DNA of 64,000 bases from Chryseobacterium gleum (GCF_900636535.1 NZ_LR134289.1:1302001-1366000); one strand, 5' to 3'. Positions 1 through 10,346 are shown, numbered from the stretch's first letter. Program-made: numbers and translations. The notes: generated by a model not told the origin, from the letters alone.

Positions 1-1091
1 TGTTTTTTAGCTGTTTCAGTGATGATATCGGCATTTTTCAATTCTGAGTTTTCATATTGTGAAACAATGTCAAGGTTAGCCTGATAAATTCCGGATGCCT
101 TTCTGTATTGATTCTGCAGGTTGAATTCCATATTGGCAATATCACTTTCCACAACTGATTCAGCAATTTTTGCGGCCTGAATTCTGGCTTTCTGCCCTCC
201 GGAAAAAACAGGAACTGAAACTCCAAGCTGTACAGAATGAAACTGTGGTGTACCGTTGTACACTTTATCATCTGCGCCCATCCCTTTGAAGCTGTTGAGG
301 TTGTAGGCCAGCTGAAGTCCGGGAAGCATTTTTGCCTTTTCAAGGGCAATCTGCTGTTCAGAAATATTTTTCTGCTGCTGCAATACTTTAATAGCCGGAT
401 GTAGGCTGAGCTCCTCTTTAAGACTGCCCTGATAAATTCCCTGATCTTCCGGAATGAAATCTGTTTCTGTATTTAAAAGCCACTGAAGCTGATATCTTAG
501 CACTGAAAGCTCCTGACGTAATTGCTTCAGCTGAATTTCAATAGCAGACTTTTGGTTGGAAGCCGTAGTTTTTTCCAGAATATTACTCTCTCCTGCTTTC
601 AGACGGATATTGGCCTTATCCAGAAAATCAGTGTACAGCTTTAATGTTTCCTGAAGCAGCTTTTCTTTTTGTTTTGCGTACAGGATATTGTAAAAGGTAA
701 GACTAACGGCCTTCTTCAGTTCATATTCTTTAAGAGAAACGTTCAGCAGAGACTTTTTCCATTCTTCGGTGTACACGTTCTTCTGCTTTTTATATACAGT
801 CGGAAATGCTATATTCTGTGAGATTCCGAATTTCATATCTGTCAAAGCACTGTTGATCTGTCCGTAATCTACCGTTACTCCAGTCTGGGGAATGTCAGAT
901 GATGATCGGATAAGGGCTTTCGTATATTCTGATTTTAGTTTTTCATTTTTAATATTTCTGTTATTTTTCAAAGCAATATCAACTGCATCCTGCAATGTAA
1001 CGGGAGTCTGGGAGTTTACCAGTCCCGCAAAACCGAAGCATACCAAAAAGGTCAGAATGGAAGCCTGTTTTTTATTTTTTATTTTTTTCAT
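1..1091 (-). CDS. TolC/CusC-like outer-membrane efflux protein, 3' end off the window
   Basis: Reading from the ATG at 1089-1091 gives a Sec signal peptide (MKKIKNKKQ, then a hydrophobic run to about residue 27) followed by a typical outer-membrane efflux start with TLQDAVDIALKNN, the helix seen at the N-terminus of TolC/CzcC proteins. The start overlaps the stop of the RND pump gene by 20 bp, so the two are translationally linked. About 363 codons are present and the C-terminus lies beyond position 1. By family, it would be the outer-membrane channel of a tripartite metal efflux complex. The periplasmic adaptor is expected next, outside the window. Confidence 0.85.
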   Translation of the reverse strand, partial: MKKIKNKKQASILTFLVCFGFAGLVNSQTPVTLQDAVDIALKNNRNIKNEKLKSEYTKALIRSSSDIPQTGVTVDYGQINSALTDMKFGISQNIAFPTVYKKQKNVYTEEWKKSLLNVSLKEYELKKAVSLTFYNILYAKQKEKLLQETLKLYTDFLDKANIRLKAGESNILEKTTASNQKSAIEIQLKQLRQELSVLRYQLQWLLNTETDFIPEDQGIYQGSLKEELSLHPAIKVLQQQKNISEQQIALEKAKMLPGLQLAYNLNSFKGMGADDKVYNGTPQFHSVQLGVSVPVFSGGQKARIQAAKIAESVVESDIANMEFNLQNQYRKASGIYQANLDIVSQYENSELKNADIITETAKK

Positions 1092-4000
1092 TTTTGAATC
1101 CTTTTTCAATAGTTACATACAATAATGGTAAGACAAACAGGGTAAGAAAAGTTGCGACCATCAATCCTCCGATAACCACTGTTGCGAGAGGCCGCTGTAC
1201 TTCGGCTCCAGCTCCGTTGCTGACCGCCATCGGAATAAATCCTAATGAAGCAACAAAAGCCGTCATCAGCACCGGTCGAAGCCTGGATTCTCCACCATCT
1301 ATAATGATTCTTACGATATTTTTAATTCCTCTCTTGTGAAGACGGTTGAACTCTGAGATCAACACGATTCCATTGAGAACTGCCACTCCGAAGAGCGCAA
1401 TAAATCCTACGCCCGCACTGATGCTGAAGGGCATTCCCCTGAGTGCCATCAGAAATACACCGCCAATAATAGAAAGGGGAATCGCAGTATAGATCAACAA
1501 GCTTTCTTTCACAGAATTAAAAGCCAGAAAAAGCATAACGAAAATAAGAGCCAGTGCAATAGGAACTGCAATCATGAGACGCTGTTTGGCATTATTTAGA
1601 TTTTCAAACGAACCTCCATAAGTCATATAATATCCTGTTGGAAGTTTCATCTTCTGATCTACCTTTTGCTGAAGTTCTTCCACAATACTCTGAACATCTC
1701 TGTCTTTTATGTTAAAACCCACAACAATTCTTCGTTGAGCATTTTCTCTCTGAATCTGATTGGGACCATTTTTCACTTCCACTTTGGCAAGCTGAGAAAG
1801 CGGAATCTGATTCCCAAAAGGCGTAGGAACCAGAAGATTCTTAATATCGGTAACATTTTTCCGGTCTTTGTTATCCAGACGTACCACCATATCGAAGCGC
1901 TTTTCTCCTTCAAAAACCAATCCTGTACTTTGCCCCGCAAATGCAGTATTAACAACACGGTTGATGTCAGAAACAGACAAATGGTACTGGGCAATCAGAG
2001 GACGGTTATATTCAATGATTACCTGCGGCATTCCCGAAACAGGTTCCATGTAAAGATTCTGGGTTCCTTCTACTGTTTCTATAATTTTTCCAAGCTTCTG
2101 TGCATTCTGGGAAAGCACATCAAGGTCTTCTCCAAAAATTTTAATTACCACATCCTGTCTTGCTCCGGTCATCAGTTCATTAAAACGCATCTGAACAGGA
2201 TATTGAAAGCTGGCAGTAATTCCTGGTACCTCCTGCAGCTGTTTACCCATCTTATCCGCTAATTCCGGAAAAGTAGATGCTGAGGTCCATTCTTTTTTAT
2301 CCTTTAAAATAACCATCATATCAGAAGCATCCATCGGCATCGGGTCTGTAGGAACTTCCCCGCTTCCTATTTTTGTAACTACCTTTTCCACCTCCGGAAA
2401 TCTGGATTTGAGAATATGTGCTGCTTTCTGGGTACTTTCAATAGTTGTTGTCAGGCTGCTTCCGGGCAAAACTCTTGTATCTACTGCAAAATCTCCTTCT
2501 TCAAGGGAAGGAATAAATTCGCCTCCCATTCTGGATAAAATGAAAACAGCGGTTATAAATAAGACTGCCACCACACCAAAAACTATTTTGGGCACTCTTA
2601 TAAGTTTGAGCAAAACTATCAGATAGATCTTCTCTACCTTTTTCATCATTCTGTCTGATAATGTTGGTTTGTCACTTCTTTTTCTCAGCAGTACCGCACT
2701 CATCATCGGAATATAGGTCAGTGAAAGCAAAAATGCGCCAAGGAGTGCAAAAGCTACGGTCTGAGCCATCGGTTTAAACATTTTTCCTTCGATTCCCTGC
2801 AGGGTAAGGATCGGGAGATAGACAATCAGGATAATAATCTGTCCGAAAACAGCGCTGTTCATCATTTTCCCTGCAGATTCTATAACTATAGTGTCCATTT
2901 CGGATTTTCCGACAGAGAATATCTTTTTAAATTTTGAATTGTGACTGAACTGGTGTAAAACAGATTCCACAATAATCACTGCTCCATCGATAATCAGTCC
3001 GAAATCCAGGGCTCCAAGGCTCATCAGATTTCCACTGACTCCAAAAAGGTTCATCATACATATTGCAAAAAGCATCGCCAAAGGAATAACAGAGGCAACC
3101 AGCAACCCTGCTCTTATATTTCCCAGAAATAAAACCAGTACAAATACGACAATCAATGCTCCTTCGGTAAGGTTTTTTTCTACTGTTCCAATAGCATGGT
3201 TCACCATTTTGGTTCTGTCCAGAAAAGGCTCTATCACCACTCCTTTCGGAAGGGTTTTCTGAACCTGGGCAATTTTTTCTTTTACATTTTTTATGACCTG
3301 ATTACTGTTCTCGCCTTTGAGCATCATTACTACAGCTCCGGAAACTTCTCCCTGATCATTAAAAGTCATGGCTCCATAACGGGTGGCAAAGCCGGTTTTC
3401 ACTTCAGCAATATCCCGTATAAACAGAGGAACAGCATTTGTTTTGGTTGCAATAGAAATATTGTTGATTTCTTCAATACTTCCTACTAATCCTTCACTCC
3501 GGATGTAAAGAACAGTAGGTCCTTTTTCGATATAGGCACCTCCGGTATTCTGATTGTTGGCCTGCAATGCATCAAATACGTCATTGATTGTTATTCCATA
3601 GGCATTAAGCCTGTCCGGATTTACAGCAATTTCATATTGTTTCAGTTTCCCTCCAAAGCTGCTTACTTCCGCCACTCCTTTTACACCCAAAAGCTGTCTT
3701 CTTACAATCCAGTCCTGAATAGTGCGGAGTTCTGTGATATTGTACTTTTTTTCATATCCCTTTTCGGGTCTTACCACATACTGAAAAATTTCGCCGAGCC
3801 CCGTGGAAATAGGTCCAAGCTGTGGATTTCCAATTCCCTGTGGAATAACGGCCTGTATCTGCTGAAGCCTTTCAGCTACCTGCTGCCTTGCCCAGTAAAT
3901 ATCAACATCATCTTCAAAGACAATGGTCACTAAAGAGAGTCCAAACCTCGAGAAACTTCTGATCTCCTTTAATCCTGAAATATTGTTATTGGCCTGCTCT

Positions 4001-4206
4001 ATAGGAAAAGTAATTAGCCGTTCTATATCTGTTGCACCAAAAGATGGCGCCGTGGTAATAACCTGTACCTGATTGTTGGTAATATCCGGTACCGCATCTA
4101 TCGGCAGTCTGGTAACCTGATAGGCACCTACACCAATAAGTCCCAATACCAACAATGCAATAATGAGTTTATTCTTTACAGAAAACTCAATGATTTTTGT
4201 AAGCAT
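1072..4206 (-). CDS. CzcA/CusA-family heavy-metal RND efflux pump
   Basis: At 1044 aa it has the usual length of an HME-RND inner-membrane pump. An N-terminal membrane anchor is followed by LPIDAVPDITNNQVQV, a hallmark of the family, then the porter domain, a TM4 region reading LDFGLIIDGAVIIVES at about residue 400, a second porter half and the C-terminal TM block. The acidic LDFGLIIDGA motif resembles the CzcA (Zn/Co/Cd) type more than the Cu/Ag CusA type, so divalent metal export is the better guess. It uses proton motive force to move metal from periplasm or cytosol through the outer-membrane channel encoded by the overlapping downstream gene. Confidence 0.9.
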   Translation of the reverse strand: MLTKIIEFSVKNKLIIALLVLGLIGVGAYQVTRLPIDAVPDITNNQVQVITTAPSFGATDIERLITFPIEQANNNISGLKEIRSFSRFGLSLVTIVFEDDVDIYWARQQVAERLQQIQAVIPQGIGNPQLGPISTGLGEIFQYVVRPEKGYEKKYNITELRTIQDWIVRRQLLGVKGVAEVSSFGGKLKQYEIAVNPDRLNAYGITINDVFDALQANNQNTGGAYIEKGPTVLYIRSEGLVGSIEEINNISIATKTNAVPLFIRDIAEVKTGFATRYGAMTFNDQGEVSGAVVMMLKGENSNQVIKNVKEKIAQVQKTLPKGVVIEPFLDRTKMVNHAIGTVEKNLTEGALIVVFVLVLFLGNIRAGLLVASVIPLAMLFAICMMNLFGVSGNLMSLGALDFGLIIDGAVIIVESVLHQFSHNSKFKKIFSVGKSEMDTIVIESAGKMMNSAVFGQIIILIVYLPILTLQGIEGKMFKPMAQTVAFALLGAFLLSLTYIPMMSAVLLRKRSDKPTLSDRMMKKVEKIYLIVLLKLIRVPKIVFGVVAVLFITAVFILSRMGGEFIPSLEEGDFAVDTRVLPGSSLTTTIESTQKAAHILKSRFPEVEKVVTKIGSGEVPTDPMPMDASDMMVILKDKKEWTSASTFPELADKMGKQLQEVPGITASFQYPVQMRFNELMTGARQDVVIKIFGEDLDVLSQNAQKLGKIIETVEGTQNLYMEPVSGMPQVIIEYNRPLIAQYHLSVSDINRVVNTAFAGQSTGLVFEGEKRFDMVVRLDNKDRKNVTDIKNLLVPTPFGNQIPLSQLAKVEVKNGPNQIQRENAQRRIVVGFNIKDRDVQSIVEELQQKVDQKMKLPTGYYMTYGGSFENLNNAKQRLMIAVPIALALIFVMLFLAFNSVKESLLIYTAIPLSIIGGVFLMALRGMPFSISAGVGFIALFGVAVLNGIVLISEFNRLHKRGIKNIVRIIIDGGESRLRPVLMTAFVASLGFIPMAVSNGAGAEVQRPLATVVIGGLMVATFLTLFVLPLLYVTIEKGFKNEKNKK

Positions 4207-4332
4207 ATAATGATTGATTAATCTTAATTATCGTGATAAAATTCCGGTATTCTGACGCATAGATTCAATGCATCCGCATTATATACAGATACAGAATACC
4301 TTCCCGGTCAAAAAATGACTGAGTAAAACAGA

Positions 4333-4755
4333 TTAAGATTGAAGAAATCTTGGCGGCTGCCAGATAGAATTAAGAATTTCCTTATTATAAAGTGCGCTTT
4401 TGTAAAAGGTCTTTTTTATTTCAATAGGATTGCAAACTTTTTCTATACAATGAAAATCTAAGGAAGGATTAATAGTGAAAACCACAGACAGCAGGCTTGC
4501 ATGTGAAACAAAAGGCAATCTCTGGTCCTGATCATGGTCACTGTCCTTCACAGGATGATCGTAATGGGTTTTCAGAAATGCAGTAAGCGACATTTCAGGA
4601 TTCAGGCTTTTATGCTGAATATAGTGCTCAATAAGAAGCGGCATTTTCAAAAGCTGATACAGTTCAGTTGTAGAAACCAAATACAATGTTAACAACAATA
4701 TGGAAATCAGCTTTTTCACACTATCAAAATTATAAAATTTTTCATTAAGAACCAT
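4333..4755 (-). CDS. Small exported protein upstream of the metal efflux genes, unknown function
   Basis: 140 aa. One hydrophobic segment near residues 14-30 (KKLISILLLTLYLV) could be a signal peptide or anchor. The middle has a His/Asp-rich stretch (HYDHPVKDSDHDQDQ), which suggests metal contact, and the C-terminus ends IWQPPRFLQS. Proteins with a similar tail are common just upstream of RND metal-efflux operons in flavobacteria, from general recollection; no function is established. It lies 126 bp upstream of the pump on the same strand, probably in the same transcript. An internal start nearer the hydrophobic run is possible. Confidence 0.6.
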   Translation of the reverse strand: MVLNEKFYNFDSVKKLISILLLTLYLVSTTELYQLLKMPLLIEHYIQHKSLNPEMSLTAFLKTHYDHPVKDSDHDQDQRLPFVSHASLLSVVFTINPSLDFHCIEKVCNPIEIKKTFYKSALYNKEILNSIWQPPRFLQS

Positions 4756-5195
4756 TTTAAATAAGAAATTGTTTTAGTCAGTTTGTACCAAAGATTTCAG
4801 AGAACAAAAAGTACTTCAACACGAAATCCACAGCGGAGACAGTCTCTTTCAGAAGCTATATTACTTTAAATGATAGGAATGCATCTGAAATCATTACAGA
4901 GTTAATCAGGGACATCTTGATTTTCATTTAGATTTTCCCCTAAGTTAATTTCAAAACCAAAATCAGAAAATATGCAGAAAAAATAAAATTTCTGGTGAAG
5001 TTTGTCTTGTAAAAATACTACCTACAGGATATATCTATTTACATATGAATAACAGTGATATATATCTAGAATAATCTCCCGGCATATTAACAAGAACTTG
5101 TACTCATAAAGCTAGAAAATTTGATTTCAATAAAACGTATTTCTGTATCAAAGCTAAATTCAGCCCTGTTTTCAATCTTGAAAGTACTCAAATAA
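4756..5195. other. Non-coding stretch left of the defence island
   Basis: AT-rich, with stops in every frame at short intervals. It should contain the promoter of the metal efflux operon. No RNA gene or convincing ORF seen. Confidence 0.5.
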
Positions 5196-5235
5196 AAAAC
5201 GGACAAACCATTAATAAAAATGATTTGTCCGTTTT
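5196..5235. terminator. Hairpin just before left island repeat
   Basis: AAAACGGACAAA and its exact complement TTTGTCCGTTTT form a 12-bp stem with a 16-nt loop, flanked by A and T runs, so it could terminate transcription in either direction. The direct repeat starts at the next base (AAGTGAC). A different hairpin sits in the identical position before the right copy. Confidence 0.7.
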
Positions 5236-5386
5236 AAGTGACCTCAGCGGTGCATTTTCCGAACACTTTTGTAGAAGATTTGGATAAACTTGCTAAACTC
5301 TCGTCATTCATTATCTCAGATTGAAATGTAGAGAATAATTAGATGAAAGTTGTAGTTCATTATAAGACTTGGTGGCAAATACATTA
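5236..5386 (+). repeat. Direct repeat copy A, left boundary of the defence island (possible att)
   Basis: About 150 bp that reappear at 26276-26472, roughly 90% identical apart from a gap of about 45 bp. Shared blocks include GAACACTTTTGTAGAAGATT, TTGCTAAACTCTC and AGATGAAAGTT. A diverged third copy starts at 62232. One frame of this copy reads HFPNTFVEDLDKLAKL and is kept in the third copy with mostly silent changes, so the repeat seems to derive from a coding 3' end. With the serine recombinase just inside the right copy, it is a plausible junction of an integrated element. Confidence 0.6.
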
Positions 5387-5720
5387 TTTTGATTTGGTTA
5401 TATAAAATCACCAATTTTGTATTTTTTACTAACTTCAACAAATACTTTTAATATTATGAATGATTATGTAAATAGGAAATTTTTAAAAAGTAATAGTCAA
5501 TTATATTTAGACGGGACTTGTTCTTATTTGAAAAACTATCCATAAGCTTTATATCCTTCTCTTATTTTTAGGTCACTTTTTTAAATAAGATTAAGAGCGT
5601 TTGTTTTTATTAGTCAAATATATGTCCTTTTTGTTTTTCCAAAAAAAAGACAATTTTTGATTGCAAAATTTCACTAAAACACAGACTATCAAAGGTAAAA
5701 ATTCTTTAATGAAATATGTT
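5387..5720. other. Non-coding stretch between left repeat and defence operon end
   Basis: Very AT-rich. A 29-codon ORF begins at the ATG near 5458 but has no supporting features. Nothing else recognisable. Confidence 0.4.
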
Positions 5721-8663
5721 TTACTTGTTGTATTGTTGATAGATGGGTCTGAAATAATCATATCCCTCTTTCACCAATCTATTGATGATGTGATTAGCTA
5801 CAATATTCTGTTGATTCTCGTATAAGAATACCAAAACATTTAAAATAGGTTCTTTCTTATAAACATAATTTATTTTCATTAATAAAGCTATTCTGCTAAT
5901 CAAATGAGCGGGGCTATTATTTATCCATCGAGATAATGCTTCTGTAATATGAATATTTACGATCTGATTCTGAAATTTCTTCATATTTTCTTCAACCAAC
6001 AAGACATTTTCTTCATCTAATTTTTCTATAAAATCAGTGAGGTAAACAACTCCTTCTAATAACTTACTATCATTACTATCGGTTATTTTTTCTATAGACT
6101 GATTTATTAGTCCCCAAACTTTTAGAATTTTGTTAATTAAATCCTCTTTATTTCCAATCTGATCATTATCAATAATTGATTTTTGCCCTCTTAAAAGAGA
6201 AATAATTTTTTGGAGAACATGAATGTTCGGATTCTTCAGTGATTTATAAAGAAAACTTTCTTCAAAGCTATTTTCATAATTCCAAAAATAATAGGCTAAA
6301 AAATGCCTTAACAGACCGTGATTATAGAAAGTAAGAATCTTATCTGAATCTATGGCACGCTGATAACTTGAATAAAGTATTTTATAAAAATCAATATTTA
6401 ACGGATTTCTAAAAGCTATTCCAGACATAAATGCTTCCCATTTAATATCATCATAATCTTCTACTTTTGAAAGATTATCATTAACCCAGGTGTTATCTAA
6501 GAACATAAATTGGGAAAGAAACTTTCCGAAGAGAACATAGGAATCAATATGGTTTTCGAAAGATTGTTCGAAAGCCAATTTAGCTTCAATATCCCATCGA
6601 GCGACTTTCTGATTATTCGGCAGATTTCTAGCATACTTCAAAGAATAATTAAGCAAACCTGTTAAAACATGTCCCGCTGTAGAATTTAAAGAATGAAGAA
6701 TAAAATCACCACTCCGAATGGTACTAAAATCATCTTTAGGTAGTTCATCCAAGCATTGAAGCAAAACTTTTTTACAGTTTGGCAATAACTTACAATCAAA
6801 ACTATGCTGTTCGTTTTGTGCTCCAGAAGTTATAAGCATACCAATCTCTCCAATTATCCAATCTTTAGTTACCCTAAAATCATCTTCTAGCTGAAGCTTA
6901 TTAGATTTAAAAGACTCATTTGTTATGTATGCATAACAAAATTTCATAACCTTATCCCAATCAAAATCTCTACTTAACCTCCAAGCTTTAGAAAAACCTG
7001 ATAAAATATTATAAGCATATATAAACTTAATCTCTACTAATTCTTCAACAAAATGAGCGAATCTATTTGGATCCTCTTCCACCGCTTCCTTTATAGCTTC
7101 TGCAAATCCATCAATTGTTGGATCATCAAATCCATAATTACTTTTAAAAGAATCCAGTTCATTCAATAGTTGCTCATCGGACATCGTTAGAATTTCATCT
7201 TTTGAAAATGGAGTGACATGGCCCATCCTAACAACAATTTTACCTTCTTCAGAATAATCTTTAGTAATCTTAGACTGTTCTTCAATCGTCAAGAACTTAG
7301 CACTAAAAAATGAATTTTCCTTTAGCGCGTCCAACCATCGGTGTTGCCATTCTTCTTTATTCAAGGCTAAGTGTTTGTCCCCTATTGGACCATTTTCAAT
7401 TATTTTCCAAATAAACTTTTGTTCCTCTTCATTTAAGTCTGTACTAACTTTAGATAGTAGATAGTGAAGCTCTAATCTATAGGCATAGGTAGAAAATAAA
7501 TACATACTATCTTTTTCATCCAATAACTTCCAAAATAAAAATTTTAAATTACTCCAATCTTCAGCAACAATATAGAACAACATTCTCTTGAAGTATGGAA
7601 GATCAAATCTTTGGTCTTCAATAAAATCATTTAATACATCTTGTAAACTCTCGCTATCCTGCGTAACTAATTTGGTTAACCATTCTCTTAAATTAAATGA
7701 AAATACACCCAAAATAGGAGTATTATAATGAGAGTTCTCATCCAAATCTTTAATTCCTTCATATCCAATTATAGAAGTATAATCGCTCCAAAAATTAAAA
7801 CTCAGACGATTATAAATATCTTGATAGATTACTTTATCAAGGTTATTTTTGTCAAATAAATCAGTTAAAAATTGATTAAACCAAACCTTATCCAGCTTTA
7901 AATAATTCTCTTGCGAAACCTCATCGATAATCATCGTTTCACCATTTGAAGATTTTTCCAAGCGAACTATCATTTTTTCAAAAATTCTAAATATTTTGAA
8001 AATATAATTTGTTTCACCAATTTTTCCCTCCGCAAAAATAACGTGATCGCGTAACAAGAAATTGATTTGCTCCAATAATCTGTATATCGTTTTGTTATGA
8101 CAAATATTTATTATTTTGTCAAGTAATCCCTCGTTATGAAATGCATTATTTAAGGTATATGAATAATAAGGTGAATAGTATTGTACGGTAGATGATCTAT
8201 TAAAATCCTCCAGATTATTTGATGTTCTCAACTCAAATAAATAATATAGAATTATTTCAGCTTTCTCTCTATCATTTGGATTATCTGTTAAAAATTTAGG
8301 TAATAATGAATCTGTAATTTCCGACGTTTGCAACATTGTATCAAATTGACTGGTTACCCATACAGGGATATAGTCCAAATATTCCTTTGTTACATTTTCG
8401 TTTGGAACCAAAGACAATATCTTAATTAAGCGATACCAAGTGTGGTAATTGTCGACGGGGTGTTCCGAAATATCCTTAATGATTTGTAAAATTTCCGGAA
8501 CAAGTTCCAGATGCTCCGAACGCTCAAATTTTGTAGCAACACTAATCAGATAATCTAAAACCTCCCAAGATGGAATTTGATATCCACTTTCTTTTTGCAC
8601 GGGTATTGGATTGTTTTCCGGATTAAAAAAACCTTGCTCTTTCAAATAACTAAACCAACTCAT
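5721..8663 (-). CDS. 980-aa predicted helical-repeat protein, last gene of the STAND/PIN operon
   Basis: I do not recognise a named domain. The sequence is leucine- and acid-rich with frequent W/Y, no signal peptide, no membrane segment and no Walker or nuclease motif, and reads as a long alpha-helical solenoid. Its start overlaps the end of the PIN gene by 14 bp, and the operon runs from the 2151-aa NTPase through the 233-aa and PIN proteins to this one. Its position as a fixed partner of a PIN nuclease suggests a scaffold, inhibitor or sensor, which is inference. The reading frame is intact over almost 3 kb, so it is under selection or recently acquired. Confidence 0.75.
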   Translation of the reverse strand: MSWFSYLKEQGFFNPENNPIPVQKESGYQIPSWEVLDYLISVATKFERSEHLELVPEILQIIKDISEHPVDNYHTWYRLIKILSLVPNENVTKEYLDYIPVWVTSQFDTMLQTSEITDSLLPKFLTDNPNDREKAEIILYYLFELRTSNNLEDFNRSSTVQYYSPYYSYTLNNAFHNEGLLDKIINICHNKTIYRLLEQINFLLRDHVIFAEGKIGETNYIFKIFRIFEKMIVRLEKSSNGETMIIDEVSQENYLKLDKVWFNQFLTDLFDKNNLDKVIYQDIYNRLSFNFWSDYTSIIGYEGIKDLDENSHYNTPILGVFSFNLREWLTKLVTQDSESLQDVLNDFIEDQRFDLPYFKRMLFYIVAEDWSNLKFLFWKLLDEKDSMYLFSTYAYRLELHYLLSKVSTDLNEEEQKFIWKIIENGPIGDKHLALNKEEWQHRWLDALKENSFFSAKFLTIEEQSKITKDYSEEGKIVVRMGHVTPFSKDEILTMSDEQLLNELDSFKSNYGFDDPTIDGFAEAIKEAVEEDPNRFAHFVEELVEIKFIYAYNILSGFSKAWRLSRDFDWDKVMKFCYAYITNESFKSNKLQLEDDFRVTKDWIIGEIGMLITSGAQNEQHSFDCKLLPNCKKVLLQCLDELPKDDFSTIRSGDFILHSLNSTAGHVLTGLLNYSLKYARNLPNNQKVARWDIEAKLAFEQSFENHIDSYVLFGKFLSQFMFLDNTWVNDNLSKVEDYDDIKWEAFMSGIAFRNPLNIDFYKILYSSYQRAIDSDKILTFYNHGLLRHFLAYYFWNYENSFEESFLYKSLKNPNIHVLQKIISLLRGQKSIIDNDQIGNKEDLINKILKVWGLINQSIEKITDSNDSKLLEGVVYLTDFIEKLDEENVLLVEENMKKFQNQIVNIHITEALSRWINNSPAHLISRIALLMKINYVYKKEPILNVLVFLYENQQNIVANHIINRLVKEGYDYFRPIYQQYNK

Positions 8664-9567
8664 TCTCTGCCAATTTTTTGAAAAAATATAATTGATAACT
8701 CTGATTCATTTCGAATAAAAAATCTAAAATTTTCTTATCCAATGCTGTTTGTTTTCCAGACAGAATAATTCTGTCTATTTGTGCTGTGTTAGAAACAAAC
8801 TCATCATCTTCCAAATCCATATTATTTCTTTGTTGAATTTTTCTTTCTGTAAGCAATCTGCTTTCTTGTTTACGTTTTTCCTCCAGCAAATGTTGGGAGA
8901 AAGAAGGAAGATGGGGTCTCAATTCTATTTTAAACAACTTCCCAGAAAAAGCTTTGATTGATGTGTCAAAAAATACATATTCTAAATTACCTTCTGTAAA
9001 ATCCTGCTCGAGTCGACTATGCAATGTATAGCGCTCGTTTCCTTCACTAAAATCTTTATAATTAATGGTTGTGAATATGCATTTTGAATAGCCATGATCT
9101 TGTGAGTGCTTTTTTAACGTAAGCAGATTTATAGTATCCCTAAAACTATCTTTGGCGTGATTTGGTGGTGAACAATTAAGATTTCTTTTTGTTGCTTCCA
9201 AATAGATTTCGTCACTTTCTTTTGCTATGATTGCCTTATTGGAAAATAACATATCAATTCTACTCATTCGGTTATTGATAGAGGCTTCCACTTTGTCAGG
9301 TTCGTACATATTATCTAGCTGATGGACGGCGCTCATCATTCCTGCAATTTCTCTTTTCTTCTCCTTAAAACTTTTAAGAATCTCCTGTTTTTTCACATCT
9401 TTATTCCGCATCCATTCCCTCTCCAAGTTTTCCGTAGTCACGAATATAACATGACCATTTTCTATCCAAAAGAGAAGTTCATCAAAATAATTGTCTTTAT
9501 TTAAAAAGTCAATCTTAAGCAGTTCTAGCCAAACACAGGTATCAATAGCGAGGTAAATCATTTTCAA
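8650..9567 (-). CDS. PIN-domain putative ribonuclease (DUF4935-like)
   Basis: 305 aa. The N-terminus reads YLAIDTCVWLELL (Asp9), with acidic residues at E46, E49 and E51 in TTENLEREW, then KDSFRDTINLL (D140, D144) and FTTINYKDF (T166, N168, D171). This spacing of carboxylates is that of a PIN-fold nuclease, probably the long DUF4935 type. PIN domains cut single-stranded RNA with Mg or Mn and often act as toxins. The C-terminal third is charged and coiled-coil-like. It lies between a 233-aa unknown protein (77 bp gap) and the 980-aa protein (14 bp overlap), as the probable effector or second effector of the operon. Confidence 0.75.
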   Translation of the reverse strand: MKMIYLAIDTCVWLELLKIDFLNKDNYFDELLFWIENGHVIFVTTENLEREWMRNKDVKKQEILKSFKEKKREIAGMMSAVHQLDNMYEPDKVEASINNRMSRIDMLFSNKAIIAKESDEIYLEATKRNLNCSPPNHAKDSFRDTINLLTLKKHSQDHGYSKCIFTTINYKDFSEGNERYTLHSRLEQDFTEGNLEYVFFDTSIKAFSGKLFKIELRPHLPSFSQHLLEEKRKQESRLLTERKIQQRNNMDLEDDEFVSNTAQIDRIILSGKQTALDKKILDFLFEMNQSYQLYFFKKLAENELV

Positions 9568-9644
9568 AATATCTACTTATACAAATATAATTAAATTTGA
9601 AATCCGCCACAGATAAACGAAATCCTGCGGTGCAAGTCAAAAAA

Positions 9645-10346
9645 CTATTTCTGTTCACTATTTTTTTTGTAAAAGTTTTCTTTAATTCTAGCCAATTCAT
9701 TTTTTTGTTCTTCCAATAGATCTTCTAAATCTTTGAACATATGATCAACTCTAGAAATATTATCATCCGACATTTTAAAATTATTTAAATCAACAACACC
9801 CATATTTTTATCAAAATCACTAAAAACTTCTAGCATCTCTAAGAAACTGATTTGCTCCCGAGTTAAAAACTCTTTATTCTCCTTCATCCATTCCTGATCT
9901 TTCAGCAGAATATCTTTATGCAGGTTAATTTGCACAACTTTACTAAAAATTTTTTCAGAATTATTTTTTACAAGATCAACAAATTGTGTCCATTCATTAT
10001 CTCTTGGCATTGCGTTATATTCCAACCAACGAGGTATAATGATAGGTTCTTTATCCTCCTGTAAGATTTTCAATATCTCCAAAACCGGTTTTAAATCTTC
10101 CAAAGGTTGTTTGATTGGGAGATCATCTCTGTTAGACCATAACTTAAGAATAACATCACAGCATTCGGTCATTAATTGTTTTTTTTCGCTTTCAGATTCA
10201 GCAGCATTGATTCCGGAGATAAGTTCTGCTATATAGTGGGACATCCATCTAGCAAGTGTATTACTAGAATATTCAAGGTTTAGTTCCTTAATGAGCTTCT
10301 CACCCAATTTTATAATTGACTCCTCTGAGTGTTTTGACTGTTCCAT
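9645..10346 (-). CDS. 233-aa unknown protein linked to the large STAND NTPase
   Basis: All-helical, highly charged, with no signal peptide. The N-terminal half has LGEKLIKELN, then NTLARWMSHYIAELI, followed by CCDVILKLWSNRDDLP and a Pro-flanked segment PIIIPRWLEYNAMP. The last 40 residues form a coiled coil (MFKDLEDLLEEQKNEL). Its start lies 47 bp inside the end of the 2151-aa gene, a deep overlap that implies coupled translation and a fixed stoichiometry. I cannot name the family. The pairing with a big STAND ATPase looks like a conserved module, so an adaptor or regulator is likely. Confidence 0.7.
   Translation of the reverse strand: MEQSKHSEESIIKLGEKLIKELNLEYSSNTLARWMSHYIAELISGINAAESESEKKQLMTECCDVILKLWSNRDDLPIKQPLEDLKPVLEILKILQEDKEPIIIPRWLEYNAMPRDNEWTQFVDLVKNNSEKIFSKVVQINLHKDILLKDQEWMKENKEFLTREQISFLEMLEVFSDFDKNMGVVDLNNFKMSDDNISRVDHMFKDLEDLLEEQKNELARIKENFYKKNSEQK

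Noticed and set aside
1666..2262. 198-codon open frame opposite the RND pump gene
   Set aside because: It is antisense to an unmistakable CzcA gene and has no family character; same for other long antisense frames at 39173-39685, 44249-44830 and 56545-56991.
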